Shown here piece by piece: positions 8,352 to 16,822 of a stretch of DNA of 64,000 nt (its first letter is position 1; the number at the start of each line of letters is the position of its first letter). The DNA comes from GCA-2737665 sp044344795 (GTDB lineage Bacteria; Bacteroidota; Bacteroidia; Palsa-965): assembly GCA_044344795.1 (NCBI GenBank), contig JBIJCF010000001.1, positions 62,001 through 126,000 on the forward strand. Direction: 5' to 3'. A program made the translations under genes and the position numbers. The notes below the pieces were generated by a model. It was not told where the DNA came from. It did not search any database and saw nothing but the letters and a program-made list of their open reading frames with translations.

Positions 8352-9103
8352 AAACGAACAGGTATTTGTTGTTCCGCTAATTTACTTTTTAATTGCGGGA
8401 TAGAGACTTCTCCAAAGTGAAAGATGCCTGCTGCCAACGCGGCATCTGCTTTACCGTTTGTAAAAACTTCGACAAAGTGAGTTGCGTTGCCCGCACCTCC
8501 GGATGCAATAACAGGCACTTCAACCAATTCAGATATCAATGCAGTAAACTCCAATGCAAATCCACTCTTGGTTCCGTCATGATCCATAGATGTCAGTAAA
8601 AGCTCTCCGGCTCCACGATCAACTGCTTCTTGTATCCACGCAATTGCTGATTTCCCGGTAGATAATCGTCCGCCATTTAAATAAACGTTCCAATCGTTTT
8701 GCTCTCGCTTAACATCTACAGCAAGCACCACACATTGGGATCCGAAATTACCTGCAAGTTCATTGATCAACTTAGGACGCTTGAATGCAGCGGAGTTCAC
8801 TGAAATTTTATCGGCACCTGAATTCAATAAGGCGTGAACATCATCTATAGTGCATACTCCACCGCCAACTGTAAATGGAATATTTATAGTTGCTGCAACC
8901 TGCTCCACTAAATGCACTAAGGTTTTGCGTTTCTCATGTGTTGCTGTTATGTCGAGAAAAACCAGTTCATCCGCACCTTGATCTGCATAACGTGCGGCAA
9001 GCTCCACCGGATCTCCGGCGTCTTTTAGCGCAACAAAATTCACACCTTTAACCGTGCGACCGTCTTTAATATCCAGGCAGGGAACAATTCGTTTCGTCAA
9101 CAT
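8348..9103 (-). CDS. hisF: Imidazole glycerol phosphate synthase, cyclase subunit
   Basis: 251-residue (beta/alpha)8 barrel that uses ammonia from HisH to turn PRFAR into imidazole glycerol phosphate and AICAR. The start MLTKRIVPCLDIKDGRTVKG contains catalytic Asp11; AVDVKRE near residue 129 holds the second catalytic Asp. Phosphate-binding loops FTVGGGVCT and ASGGAGN are intact. Normal length. It follows hisA by three bases and overlaps the next gene by four, in the order hisH-hisA-hisF. Confidence 0.97.
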   Translation of the reverse strand: MLTKRIVPCLDIKDGRTVKGVNFVALKDAGDPVELAARYADQGADELVFLDITATHEKRKTLVHLVEQVAATINIPFTVGGGVCTIDDVHALLNSGADKISVNSAAFKRPKLINELAGNFGSQCVVLAVDVKREQNDWNVYLNGGRLSTGKSAIAWIQEAVDRGAGELLLTSMDHDGTKSGFALEFTALISELVEVPVIASGGAGNATHFVEVFTNGKADAALAAGIFHFGEVSIPQLKSKLAEQQIPVRL

Positions 9104-9106
9104 ATT

Positions 9107-9829
9107 CTATGCGATTCTTTGTTTAAGTTGTTCCGAAGAAATCTTTCCTTCATAAATCGCTTTTCCCACAATCACTCCATGACAGCCAATCTCTTCTAAA
9201 CGATCAATATCATGCATTGATGCCACGCCTCCACTGGCTATTAATACAACTGCAGGATGACGCTGTAAGATGTCCCGATACAAATCAAGAGATGGCCCTT
9301 GAAGTAATCCGTCTTTCGCAATATCGGTGCAGAAAAATTGTTGCACTCCGGCATCGCTCCACTGCTGTATAAAATCCATAACATCAATGTCTGTTTGTTC
9401 TAGCCATCCCGAAATGGCCAACTTTCCTTCACGCACGTCCGCACCAATCATAAAGCGCTCAGGGCTTAATTCCGTCATCCATTCTTTGAGCGCACCGGGA
9501 TTTTTTACTGCAATACTTCCTACACTGACCCATTGTGCCCCGGCATTAACAACTCGCCGTGCAGTTTCAGAATCAGCAACTCCACCGCCGAAATCAATTT
9601 GCAACTGCGTATGTTTCGCAATTTCCTCCAACACTCGAAGATTCATCACTGCGCCTGCTTTCGCACCGTCCAGATCGACAAGATGCAATCGTGCAATTCC
9701 CAATTGTTCAAATTCTTTCGCTACATCAGCAGGATGATCATGATAAACTTTCTTCGCTGCATAATCACCTTGCGAAAGCCGAACACATTTTCCATCGATC
9801 AAATCAATAGCCGGTATAATTGTTATCAT
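9107..9829 (-). CDS. hisA: Phosphoribosylformimino-5-aminoimidazole carboxamide ribotide isomerase
   Basis: 240-residue barrel that isomerises ProFAR to PRFAR. The first strand IIPAIDLIDGKCVRLSQGD has the catalytic Asp8, and FCTDIAKDGLLQG holds the second catalytic Asp; the phosphate loops are IDFGGGVAD and IASGGVAS. It overlaps the end of hisH by four bases (ATGA), which suggests translational coupling. Length and motifs are normal. Confidence 0.97.
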   Translation of the reverse strand: MITIIPAIDLIDGKCVRLSQGDYAAKKVYHDHPADVAKEFEQLGIARLHLVDLDGAKAGAVMNLRVLEEIAKHTQLQIDFGGGVADSETARRVVNAGAQWVSVGSIAVKNPGALKEWMTELSPERFMIGADVREGKLAISGWLEQTDIDVMDFIQQWSDAGVQQFFCTDIAKDGLLQGPSLDLYRDILQRHPAVVLIASGGVASMHDIDRLEEIGCHGVIVGKAIYEGKISSEQLKQRIA

Positions 9830-10425
9830 TTCCTAAGTTCCAAGAAGTTTCTCATGATTAGCTCGCCATCTATTCCACTTTTTTCAGGATGAAACTGTAG
9901 CGCATAAAAATTATCCTTCTGCAAAGCTGCGCTAAATGGTAAAATGTAATCTGTTGTCGCAACTGTTGCTTCTCCGATTTCCGCATAAAAACTATGAACG
10001 TAATACACAAATGGAGCGTCCGGAAGTCCTTCAAACAACTTGCCTTTACAACCACTTAGAGTATTCCAGCCCATATGTGGCACCTTAAACCCGGAGTTTC
10101 CCTGCGTAGGAAATCGCTTTACGTTATTTGAAAAAATACCGAGCCCTTCCACATTACCTTCTTCGCTATGACTGCACATCAATTGCATACCCAAACATAT
10201 TCCTAGCACGGGTTGTTTCAAATCCTTGATCACAAGCTCCAACTGATGTTCCCGTAAAAACTTCATGGCACTGGAAGCCTCACCGACTCCGGGAAATATC
10301 ACTTTGTCTGCAACGCGCAACACCTCCGGATCCGATGTTATTGCCGGAGTTATTCCGAATCGTTGCAACGCATATTGAACTGATCGCGTATTACCGGCAT
10401 TATATTGAACAATTGCAATTTTCAC
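9826..10425 (-). CDS. hisH: Imidazole glycerol phosphate synthase, glutamine amidotransferase subunit
   Basis: 199-residue class I glutaminase that supplies ammonia to HisF. The catalytic Cys is Cys77 in VLGICLGMQLM; the His/Glu pair is in LQFHPEKSG near the end; the oxyanion segment FPGVGEASSAM is present. It begins 30 bases after trpG with no terminator or promoter-like sequence between them, so the two are probably cotranscribed from the Trp-leader promoter. Confidence 0.96.
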   Translation of the reverse strand: MKIAIVQYNAGNTRSVQYALQRFGITPAITSDPEVLRVADKVIFPGVGEASSAMKFLREHQLELVIKDLKQPVLGICLGMQLMCSHSEEGNVEGLGIFSNNVKRFPTQGNSGFKVPHMGWNTLSGCKGKLFEGLPDAPFVYYVHSFYAEIGEATVATTDYILPFSAALQKDNFYALQFHPEKSGIDGELIMRNFLELRK

Positions 10426-10455
10426 GCGGCACCTTTATTTATTTGTGAGTTTAGA

Positions 10456-11034
10456 CTAGATGTGATATTGGATGAAGTTACTCAAAACCTCTTCTCCAAA
10501 TTGTGACAAAATCGACTCGGGATGATACTGTACTCCGAACAACTGTCGCGACTTGCTTTCTATACTCATCACACAGTCCGACTCATCGCGCGAAGTAACG
10601 TGCACGTCAGCAGGCAAAGATGATGCATCCACCGCCCAAGAATGATAACGACCGACTGAAATACCATCGGGCACACCGCGATACAACACATCGCCTCTTT
10701 CCGTTATTGAAATTGGCGTTGCAATGCCGTGCATCACGCGTTCCAAATTGTACAACTTTCCACCTAAATATTCAGAAACAGCCTGATGACCAAGACATAC
10801 GCCAAGTATTGGCTTTTGCCCTGCATAACGTCTGATTACTTCCGGCATTAAACCGGCATCTTTCGGTAAACCCGGCCCCGGCGAAAGGATAATTCTTTCG
10901 CAGGTATCAAGCGCATCAAAATTCACTTCATCGTTTCGCATCACCAACACATCTTCATTGGTAATCTTCTCAACAAGATGGACGAGGTTGTATGTGAAAG
11001 AATCATAATTGTCTATTATAATAATCTTGTTCAT
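10456..11034 (-). CDS. trpG: Anthranilate/aminodeoxychorismate synthase glutaminase subunit
   Basis: 192-residue class I glutamine amidotransferase of the TrpG/PabA family, which feeds ammonia to TrpE or PabB. Signature IDNYDSFTYNLV at the start, SPGPG at 51-55, catalytic Cys80 in ILGVCLGHQAV, and YHPES near residue 170. The ATG at 11034 is chosen because the eight codons before it lie in the leader downstream of the attenuator. TrpG and PabA cannot be separated by motifs alone, and one protein may serve both pathways, but the leader peptide with two adjacent Trp codons argues for control by tryptophan. It heads the unit that carries hisH, hisA, hisF and hisIE; trpE is not in the window. Confidence 0.85.
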   Translation of the reverse strand: MNKIIIIDNYDSFTYNLVHLVEKITNEDVLVMRNDEVNFDALDTCERIILSPGPGLPKDAGLMPEVIRRYAGQKPILGVCLGHQAVSEYLGGKLYNLERVMHGIATPISITERGDVLYRGVPDGISVGRYHSWAVDASSLPADVHVTSRDESDCVMSIESKSRQLFGVQYHPESILSQFGEEVLSNFIQYHI

Positions 11035-11058
11035 GTCATTGAATTTTGCGTAAAACAA

Positions 11059-11087
11059 ACAGAGCCCGCTGTGTTAGCGGGCTCTGT
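11059..11087 (-). terminator. Attenuator terminator of the Trp leader
   Basis: A perfect 12-bp stem (arms 11076-11087 and 11059-11070, loop of five bases) followed in transcript direction by TTTGTTTT. It lies between the Trp leader peptide and trpG. The eight bases CGCTGTGT overlapping the leader stop codon (plus-strand 11116-11123) are exactly complementary to ACACAGCG formed by the loop and the start of the second arm (11067-11074), giving an antiterminator that excludes the terminator stem. Confidence 0.88.
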
Positions 11088-11113
11088 AGTATTTTAATAC
11101 ATACAAATAAGCA

Positions 11114-11176
11114 TCACACAGCGCAATTTGAGCACCCTGAATACCACCAATGAAATGTAGTTGTTGCCATGTTCAT
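11114..11176 (-). CDS. trpL: Trp leader peptide (attenuation)
   Basis: Short frame MNMATTTFHWWYSGCSNCAV then TGA (it could also start at the second Met, 11170). Two adjacent Trp codons sit in an aromatic run FHWWY. A TATATTTG promoter box (11181-11188) lies just upstream, and the terminator/antiterminator pair lies just downstream. The distance from the second Trp codon to the antiterminator arm is about 20 bases, so a ribosome stalled on Trp codons would leave that arm free and one at the stop codon would cover it. This is the classic attenuation design, seen directly in sequence; the control itself is inferred. Confidence 0.85.
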   Translation of the reverse strand: MNMATTTFHWWYSGCSNCAV

Positions 11177-11180
11177 GAGG

Positions 11181-11188
11181 CAAATATA
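11181..11188 (-). promoter_or_regulatory. Promoter -7 box of the Trp leader unit
   Basis: TATATTTG fits the Bacteroidota consensus TAnnTTTG exactly. It ends four bases before the first ATG of the leader peptide, so the transcript should have almost no 5' untranslated region. No perfect TTTG lies 19 bases upstream. Confidence 0.6.
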
Positions 11189-11267
11189 GAAGGAATTTCT
11201 ATTGACTTCCAAGATTTACGGTTCTAAAAGTAAAATCTTCGTTACACTTAACCACAAGTGCACTTCG

Positions 11268-11275
11268 TATCTTTG
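11268..11275 (+). promoter_or_regulatory. Promoter -7 box of the lipase gene
   Basis: TATCTTTG fits TAnnTTTG and ends four bases before the chosen ATG at 11280, which suggests a leaderless mRNA. It is divergent from the Trp-leader promoter about 80 bases away. Confidence 0.5.
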
Positions 11276-11279
11276 GTAT

Positions 11280-12383
11280 ATGCGTCCATTACTATTATTA
11301 CGTTGGCCTTTATTGTTGCTGCTGCTCTGTCAAACGCTGATTGCTCAAAAACTCAAACCTGGTTTTGACCCTATCGAATTACGCGAATTGATGCAATTAT
11401 CCGTGTATCAAATTGACACCCCGTGGAGCAACATGTTGTATCCACAACCGCCCAATTATCAGCTCGCGTATCGTTCAACCAAAATGGCATTGGATAATCG
11501 TTGGGACTTATGGAAACGAAAAGATTCCGTTGCAGTAATCAGTATTCGCGGTACAACAGGCAATGCAGAGTCGTGGCTCGAAAATTTTTATGCCGGGATG
11601 GTTCCTGCGATTCATCAACTAACATTGGCGAATGGAAAAACTTTCAAATACCAATTGGCGTCTGACTCGGGTGCGTTTGTTCATGTGGGATGGACAATTG
11701 CACTGGCCTATTTGCACGAGTCAGTTGTACAGCAAATTAATTTGAATTATAAAAACGGTAATAAAGAATTTTTGATTGTTGGACATAGTCAGGGTGGCGC
11801 AATAGCTTGTCTTCTCACATCCTACTTACACTACGAACGCGGAAAAAAAATACCTGCCGATGTGATTATTAAAACATACGCAACTGCTGCACCGAAACCG
11901 GGCAATTTGAAATATGCATACGATTATGATTTCATCACTCGCGACGGATGGGCATTTCGTGTGGTCAATGCTTCCGACTGGGTGCCAGAAGTTCCTTTCG
12001 CCATTCAAACATTAGACGACTTAAACCCCGTAAATCCATTTGCCAATATCAGCACCTTAATGGGCAGAGCACGTGGACCTCAGAAGTGGATAACTAAAAG
12101 TGTCATCCGAAAAATGAATCGCGCTGTGCGAAAAAGCGAGCGAAAATTCAGAAAGTTTTTGGGCAAGCGCGTGGGCTTTTTAGTGCGTAAATCTTTACCC
12201 GGAACACCCAAATACCAATACGTGCGCAGTATGAACTATGTTCCCTGCGGAACACCGATTATTCTTATGCCTAACGATGCTTATCGTCAAAAATATCCTG
12301 ATGATCCGAACCGTATATTTCGTCATCACTTTTTCGGTCCATACTTTTTCTTGTTGGACACGTATTATCCGCGTAAGGGATAA
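11280..12383 (+). CDS. Secreted class 3 lipase-like protein
   Basis: 367 residues from the ATG at 11280, which gives a signal peptide (MRPLLLLRWPLLLLLL... ending LIAQ); the open frame extends 26 codons upstream but only through the promoter region. The fold is that of Lipase_3: the nucleophile elbow is VGHSQGGAIA, the upstream segment VAVISIRGTTGNAESW is the oxyanion strand, and YATAAPKPGN and VNASDWVPEVPF fit the Asp region. The C-terminal third is basic (RKSERKFRKFLGKRVGF). It sits alone on the plus strand between the two halves of the histidine genes, and its stop codon abuts that of hisB. The substrate is not known. Confidence 0.82.
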   Translation: MRPLLLLRWPLLLLLLCQTLIAQKLKPGFDPIELRELMQLSVYQIDTPWSNMLYPQPPNYQLAYRSTKMALDNRWDLWKRKDSVAVISIRGTTGNAESWLENFYAGMVPAIHQLTLANGKTFKYQLASDSGAFVHVGWTIALAYLHESVVQQINLNYKNGNKEFLIVGHSQGGAIACLLTSYLHYERGKKIPADVIIKTYATAAPKPGNLKYAYDYDFITRDGWAFRVVNASDWVPEVPFAIQTLDDLNPVNPFANISTLMGRARGPQKWITKSVIRKMNRAVRKSERKFRKFLGKRVGFLVRKSLPGTPKYQYVRSMNYVPCGTPIILMPNDAYRQKYPDDPNRIFRHHFFGPYFFLLDTYYPRKG

Positions 12384-13496
12384 TTACAACTTTCCTTTAG
12401 TGCTAGGCAAAATCAATTTGTCCGTATTCCGCGCAACAGCCATGCCAATAGCTTTAGCTATCGCTTTAAAAATTGCTTCTATCTTGTGGTGTTCGTTATC
12501 ACCTTCCGCTTTGATATTTAAATTACATTTCGCTGCATCGGCAAATGATTTAAAGAAGTGATAAAACATCTCTGTTGGCATATCACCGACTTTTTCGCGC
12601 TTAAATTCTGCATCCCATTCCAGCCAAGGTCTGCCGCCAAAATCAATCGCTACTTGCGCTAAACAATCGTCCATAGGCAAACAGAATCCATATCTGGCAA
12701 TTCCTTTCTTATCTCCTAATGCCAATGCAACAGCTTCACCCAGAGTAATCGCAGTATCTTCAATCGTGTGGTGTTCATCAATGTGCAAATCACCTTTCGT
12801 CTCTATCGTCAAATCACTTCCCGAATGTTTTCCAATCTGCTCCAACATGTGATCGAAAAAATTCAAACCGGTGCTGATAGAACAACGACCACGACCATCC
12901 GGATTAAACACCACACGTATAGCAGTTTCATTGGTAATACGCTGATGTTCCACTCTACGATCATCGCTCAACAAATAATTACTGATCGTTTGCCAATCAT
13001 TCGCTACCAAATCTATTTTATCAGACCACTCGCCGGGTTCATCATAATTGCGAATGAAAATGCTTTTACTACCCAGATTCTTGGCAAGCATTACATCCGT
13101 TATGCGATCTCCAATTACATAGGAGTTTGCTAAATCATATTCATCCGAAAAATATTTCGTCAACATTCCCGTACCGGGCTTTCTTGTGGGCAATGGATTA
13201 TCTGCAAAACTGCGATCAATACACACTTCCGAAAACACTACACCTTCTCCTTTAAAAATATCAAGCATCAGATGGTGTGTAGGCCAAAATGTTTCTTCCG
13301 GAAATGATGAAGTTCCCAAACCATCCTGATTGGTAACCATTACTAATTCGAAACGCCCCGCCGCCGCAATTTTACTCAGTTGTGAAATTACGCCGGGTAA
13401 AAATTTCAACTTCTCAAATCCGTCAATTTGAAAAGTCACAGGTGGCTCAACTATCAGCGTCCCGTCTCTGTCGATAAATAAAACTCTCTTTTTCAT
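12384..13496 (-). CDS. hisB: Bifunctional histidinol-phosphatase / imidazoleglycerol-phosphate dehydratase
   Basis: 370 residues from ATG 13496, which overlaps the hisC stop as ATGA. Residues 1-165 are a HAD phosphatase (FIDRDGTLI with the two catalytic Asp, VTNQDG, and a late VIGDRITDV). Residues about 175-370 are the dehydratase with the metal motifs FFDHMLEQIGKHSG, DEHHTIED and HHKIEAIFKA. This fused form is the usual one in Bacteroidota. Last gene of the hisG-hisD-hisC-hisB unit; its stop abuts the convergent lipase stop and no terminator hairpin is visible between them. Confidence 0.96.
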   Translation of the reverse strand: MKKRVLFIDRDGTLIVEPPVTFQIDGFEKLKFLPGVISQLSKIAAAGRFELVMVTNQDGLGTSSFPEETFWPTHHLMLDIFKGEGVVFSEVCIDRSFADNPLPTRKPGTGMLTKYFSDEYDLANSYVIGDRITDVMLAKNLGSKSIFIRNYDEPGEWSDKIDLVANDWQTISNYLLSDDRRVEHQRITNETAIRVVFNPDGRGRCSISTGLNFFDHMLEQIGKHSGSDLTIETKGDLHIDEHHTIEDTAITLGEAVALALGDKKGIARYGFCLPMDDCLAQVAIDFGGRPWLEWDAEFKREKVGDMPTEMFYHFFKSFADAAKCNLNIKAEGDNEHHKIEAIFKAIAKAIGMAVARNTDKLILPSTKGKL

Positions 13497-14551
13497 GACT
13501 TGACTAATGAATAATCTGACAACTCTTTTAGCAGCTTGATATTTTCGTCGGGAGTTCCTACGGTAATACGTAAGCATCCATCGCATAGCAAAACACTTGA
13601 GCGGTCTCTAACAATAATTCCTTTACCCACGAGGTAATGATAAACCTTACGCGGATCCTCGAATTTCACCAACAAAAAATTAGCATCTGAAGTATAGACC
13701 TGTTTTACAAATGCCAACTGTTTCAAATTTGTGGTTAGCATCTCTCGCTCCTTAACTGTGGTTCTGATCCAGTTATTCACTTGCTCAATATTATCCAATG
13801 ACAGCAGTGCTTCTCGCTGAGCGATTTCACTAATGTTATATGGCGGTTTAATGCGGTTCAATATTTCGATAATATCTTCTGATGCGAACGCCATTCCAAT
13901 GCGCAAACCTGCCAGACCCCAAGCTTTAGATAAAGTTTGCAATACCACCAAATTGGGATATTCCACCAACTCCGCGATCATACTTTTACTGCGGGAATAA
14001 TTGATGTATGCTTCATCAACGACAACTATTCCATTAAAATTATTCAGGAGCAATTCGATATCCTCGCGGTGCATGGAATTACCCGTTGGATTATTCGGAG
14101 AGCAAATCCATATTAATTTCGTTTGTGGCGAAATCAAACTACCGATCAAATCAATATCCAACTGAAAATTCGGCAACAGTGGCGCTCGTTTCACAAATAC
14201 ATCATTAATATTCGCACTCACCTCATACATGCCGTATGTTGGCGGTGTAATGATGACATTGTCTTTACCCGGATTACAAAATGCTCGATATAAAAGATCA
14301 ATAGGTTCATCACTGCCATTACCCAAAAATATATTGTGAGCAGGTACTCCTTTTATCGAGCTGATTTTTTCCTTTAAACTGCGCTGCAAAGGATCAGGAT
14401 AGCGATTGAACGTAGCACTAGCCGGTGAGCCGAAACTATTTTCATTAGCATCTAAAAATATCTCAGCCGTTCCCTTAAACTCATCGCGTGCGGAGGAATA
14501 AGGCGTTAAAACCTTGATGTTATCCCGAAGTATGTTGTTAATATCAAACAT
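13493..14551 (-). CDS. hisC: Histidinol-phosphate aminotransferase
   Basis: 352 residues, PLP-dependent fold I aminotransferase that converts imidazole acetol phosphate to histidinol phosphate. Landmarks are FLGNGSDEPIDLL (phosphate and PLP binding), CSPNNPTGN, VVDEAYINYS with the PLP-pyridine Asp, and QTLSKAWGLAGLRIG with the Schiff-base Lys. ATG 14551 is preferred to the GTG six bases earlier; it overlaps hisD by eight bases. Confidence 0.95.
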   Translation of the reverse strand: MFDINNILRDNIKVLTPYSSARDEFKGTAEIFLDANENSFGSPASATFNRYPDPLQRSLKEKISSIKGVPAHNIFLGNGSDEPIDLLYRAFCNPGKDNVIITPPTYGMYEVSANINDVFVKRAPLLPNFQLDIDLIGSLISPQTKLIWICSPNNPTGNSMHREDIELLLNNFNGIVVVDEAYINYSRSKSMIAELVEYPNLVVLQTLSKAWGLAGLRIGMAFASEDIIEILNRIKPPYNISEIAQREALLSLDNIEQVNNWIRTTVKEREMLTTNLKQLAFVKQVYTSDANFLLVKFEDPRKVYHYLVGKGIIVRDRSSVLLCDGCLRITVGTPDENIKLLKELSDYSLVKS

Positions 14552-15836
14552 AATCACTCTGATTTAATCGAATTGTTACTGCATTAGCATGTGCCTGCAA
14601 ACCCTCAGCTTCAGCCATCACTTCAACTGCCTTACCTATAACTTGCAAACCATCACGCGTTAATTCCTGGAACGTGACTTTCTTCGTAAAACTATCCAAC
14701 GACACTCCCGACCAAGCATTTGCATGTCCACCTGTTGGTAACGTATGATTCGTTCCTGAAGCATAATCACCAACACTTTCCGGCGACCATGGACCAATAA
14801 ACACAGATCCTGCATTAACAACGTGTTCAGCCAACTCGCGCGCGTTGCGACAAGCAAGTATCAAATGTTCCGGTGCATATTGATTCGACCAATTCATTGC
14901 TGTTGACAAATCAGGAGTCACAATTGCACGACTGAAGGTTAATGCAGCACCAGCAATTTCTTTTCGCGGTAACTGTTCTAATTGCGTTTGAGTTGCATCA
15001 ATTACTTGTTGCAGATATTTAACAGAATCAGAAAAGACTATCACTTGACTATCCTTGCCGTGTTCTGCTTGCGCCAACAAATCCGCAGCGACAAATGCAG
15101 CCGGAACACTATCGTCGGCAATTACCGCAACTTCAGATGGTCCTGCAGGCATATCAATAGCAAACCCATTTTTTGCCAGCAACTGCTTCGCACAAGTAAC
15201 GTAGGCATTGCCGGGCCCGAAAATCTTGTTGGTTTTAGGAATACTCTCCGTTCCGTAAGCCATTGCACCAATAGCTTGCACACCACCAACTTTAAATATT
15301 TGTGTTATTCCAACAACATATGCCGCATATAAAATTGCAGGATGAATACGTCCGTCTTTGCCCGGCGGGCTGCACAACACGACATTCTTACAACCGGCCA
15401 ACACAGCGGGAATTCCCAACATCAGCACAGTTGAAAACAATGGAGCTGTTCCTCCGGGAATATACAATCCAACATGTTCAATCGGAATCGATTTTCTCCG
15501 ACAAAGCACGCCGGGCATGGTTTCCATTTGTTGCACACCGACATGTTGCGCACGATGAAAGCGTTCAATGTTGGATTGTGCAAGTGCTATCGACTTCTTT
15601 AGTTCCGATGAAATTAATCCTTCAGCCTCGTGTATTTCTTTTTCAGGAACACGAAAATCAGCCAGCAATACGCCGTCAAACTGTTGCGTATACCGCTGCA
15701 CCGCCGCGTCACCTAAACGACGAATTTCATCCAACACTGCGGTCACTGTTTCTTCCAATTGCGCCACTGATGCTGAAGGTCTTTGCAACAAAGCGCTCAA
15801 TTCATCATCCGATTGTGGTTGATACAATTTTATCAT
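14544..15836 (-). CDS. hisD: Histidinol dehydrogenase
   Basis: 430 residues, normal length. Oxidises histidinol to histidine in two NAD-dependent steps. Signature segments: YIPGGTAPLFSTVLMLGIPA, IFGPGNAYVT, DMPAGPSEV, LAQAEHGKDS (with catalytic His nearby), and APEHL with Glu/His. It overlaps hisG by four bases (ATGA). Confidence 0.97.
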   Translation of the reverse strand: MIKLYQPQSDDELSALLQRPSASVAQLEETVTAVLDEIRRLGDAAVQRYTQQFDGVLLADFRVPEKEIHEAEGLISSELKKSIALAQSNIERFHRAQHVGVQQMETMPGVLCRRKSIPIEHVGLYIPGGTAPLFSTVLMLGIPAVLAGCKNVVLCSPPGKDGRIHPAILYAAYVVGITQIFKVGGVQAIGAMAYGTESIPKTNKIFGPGNAYVTCAKQLLAKNGFAIDMPAGPSEVAVIADDSVPAAFVAADLLAQAEHGKDSQVIVFSDSVKYLQQVIDATQTQLEQLPRKEIAGAALTFSRAIVTPDLSTAMNWSNQYAPEHLILACRNARELAEHVVNAGSVFIGPWSPESVGDYASGTNHTLPTGGHANAWSGVSLDSFTKKVTFQELTRDGLQVIGKAVEVMAEAEGLQAHANAVTIRLNQSDYV

Positions 15837-16699
15837 ACTACCATTTTTTCAATTGGCACAACAAGAATTCCTTGCGCACCCAACTTTTTGAGTTCTTCAA
15901 TTATTTCCCAAAAACGATCCTCTTCAATTACGGAATGCACCGAACTCCAGCCCTTCTTCGCCAAAGGCAAAATAGTTGGACTCTTCATTCCGGGAATCAT
16001 CGCTGTTATCAAATCCAACTTATCGTTGGGGGCATTCAACAACACATACTTGTTCCGCTTCGCTTGCTGCACAGCTTGAATACGAAACAATAATCGTTCA
16101 ATTATTTTCAAATCGGCTGCTTTCAAATTCTTATTGGCAATCAATACAGCTTCCGATTTCATCACGGTTTCCACTTCTTTCAAACCATTCGTGAATAAAG
16201 TACTTCCGGATGACACAATATCACAAATGGCATCAGCGAGCCCAATGCCCGGAGCAATTTCTACACTACCACTGATTTCATGAATTTCCGCCTTTACCTT
16301 TTTCTTCTTCAGAAATTGTTCGAGCACATTAACGTATGTGGTAGCAATACGCTTGCCTTCAAAATCTTCAACGCCGCTATATTTCTTTCTTTTAGGAATC
16401 GCCAGTGACAATCTGCATTTTCCGAAACCTAAACGATGCACGGTTTGAACATCAGCTTGGGTCTCTACCAAAACATTCTCGCCGACAATTCCAATGTCCG
16501 CAACGCCTCCGGCAACATATTCCGGAATATCATCGTCTCTTAAGAAGAAAACCTCCAATGGAAAATTATACGCTTCCGCCTTTAGTCGTTGTAAACCATT
16601 GTTCAATTCAATGCCGCATTCGCGCAGCATGCGAATCGAATCGTCATATAAACGACCCGATTTCTGAATGGCAATTCGTAATTGTTTTTTCTCGTTCAT
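15833..16699 (-). CDS. hisG: ATP phosphoribosyltransferase (long form)
   Basis: 288 residues, the committed step of histidine synthesis, joining ATP and PRPP. The catalytic domains contain LRIAIQKSGRL, VGENVLVE and the PRPP loop DIVSSGSTLFTNGL. The extra C-terminal 75 residues are the ACT-like histidine-binding domain of the long HisG form, so it should be feedback-inhibited and needs no HisZ. First structural gene behind the His leader and attenuator. Confidence 0.96.
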   Translation of the reverse strand: MNEKKQLRIAIQKSGRLYDDSIRMLRECGIELNNGLQRLKAEAYNFPLEVFFLRDDDIPEYVAGGVADIGIVGENVLVETQADVQTVHRLGFGKCRLSLAIPKRKKYSGVEDFEGKRIATTYVNVLEQFLKKKKVKAEIHEISGSVEIAPGIGLADAICDIVSSGSTLFTNGLKEVETVMKSEAVLIANKNLKAADLKIIERLLFRIQAVQQAKRNKYVLLNAPNDKLDLITAMIPGMKSPTILPLAKKGWSSVHSVIEEDRFWEIIEELKKLGAQGILVVPIEKMVV

Positions 16700-16704
16700 A
16701 AGTC

Positions 16705-16733
16705 AAAAAAAAAGCTTACCAAAAAGGTAAGCT
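16705..16733 (-). terminator. Attenuator terminator of the His leader
   Basis: Eight-bp stem (AGCTTACC / GGTAAGCT, plus-strand arms 16713-16720 and 16726-16733, loop of five) followed in transcript direction by nine T. The upstream bases GGTGAGCTGT (16763-16772), overlapping the leader stop, can pair with ACAGCTTACC (16726-16735) over ten positions with one G-T pair, forming an antiterminator that takes the first arm of the terminator. Confidence 0.9.
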
Positions 16734-16767
16734 GTTAAGTGATAAAATATAGTAAATACATCACAGC

Positions 16768-16815
16768 TCACCGAGAGGTAAGTACATGATGATGGTTATG
16801 TCCGTTGAATAACAT
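16768..16815 (-). CDS. hisL: His leader peptide (attenuation)
   Basis: 15-residue frame MLFNGHNHHHVLTSR with four His codons in five positions, followed by TGA. About 13 bases separate the last His codon from the antiterminator arm, the right distance for a stalled ribosome to leave it free. It stands between a TACTTTTG promoter box and hisG. This is a textbook His attenuator as known for gamma-proteobacteria, here with a different peptide. Confidence 0.9.
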   Translation of the reverse strand: MLFNGHNHHHVLTSR

Positions 16816-16822
16816 GATGTAA

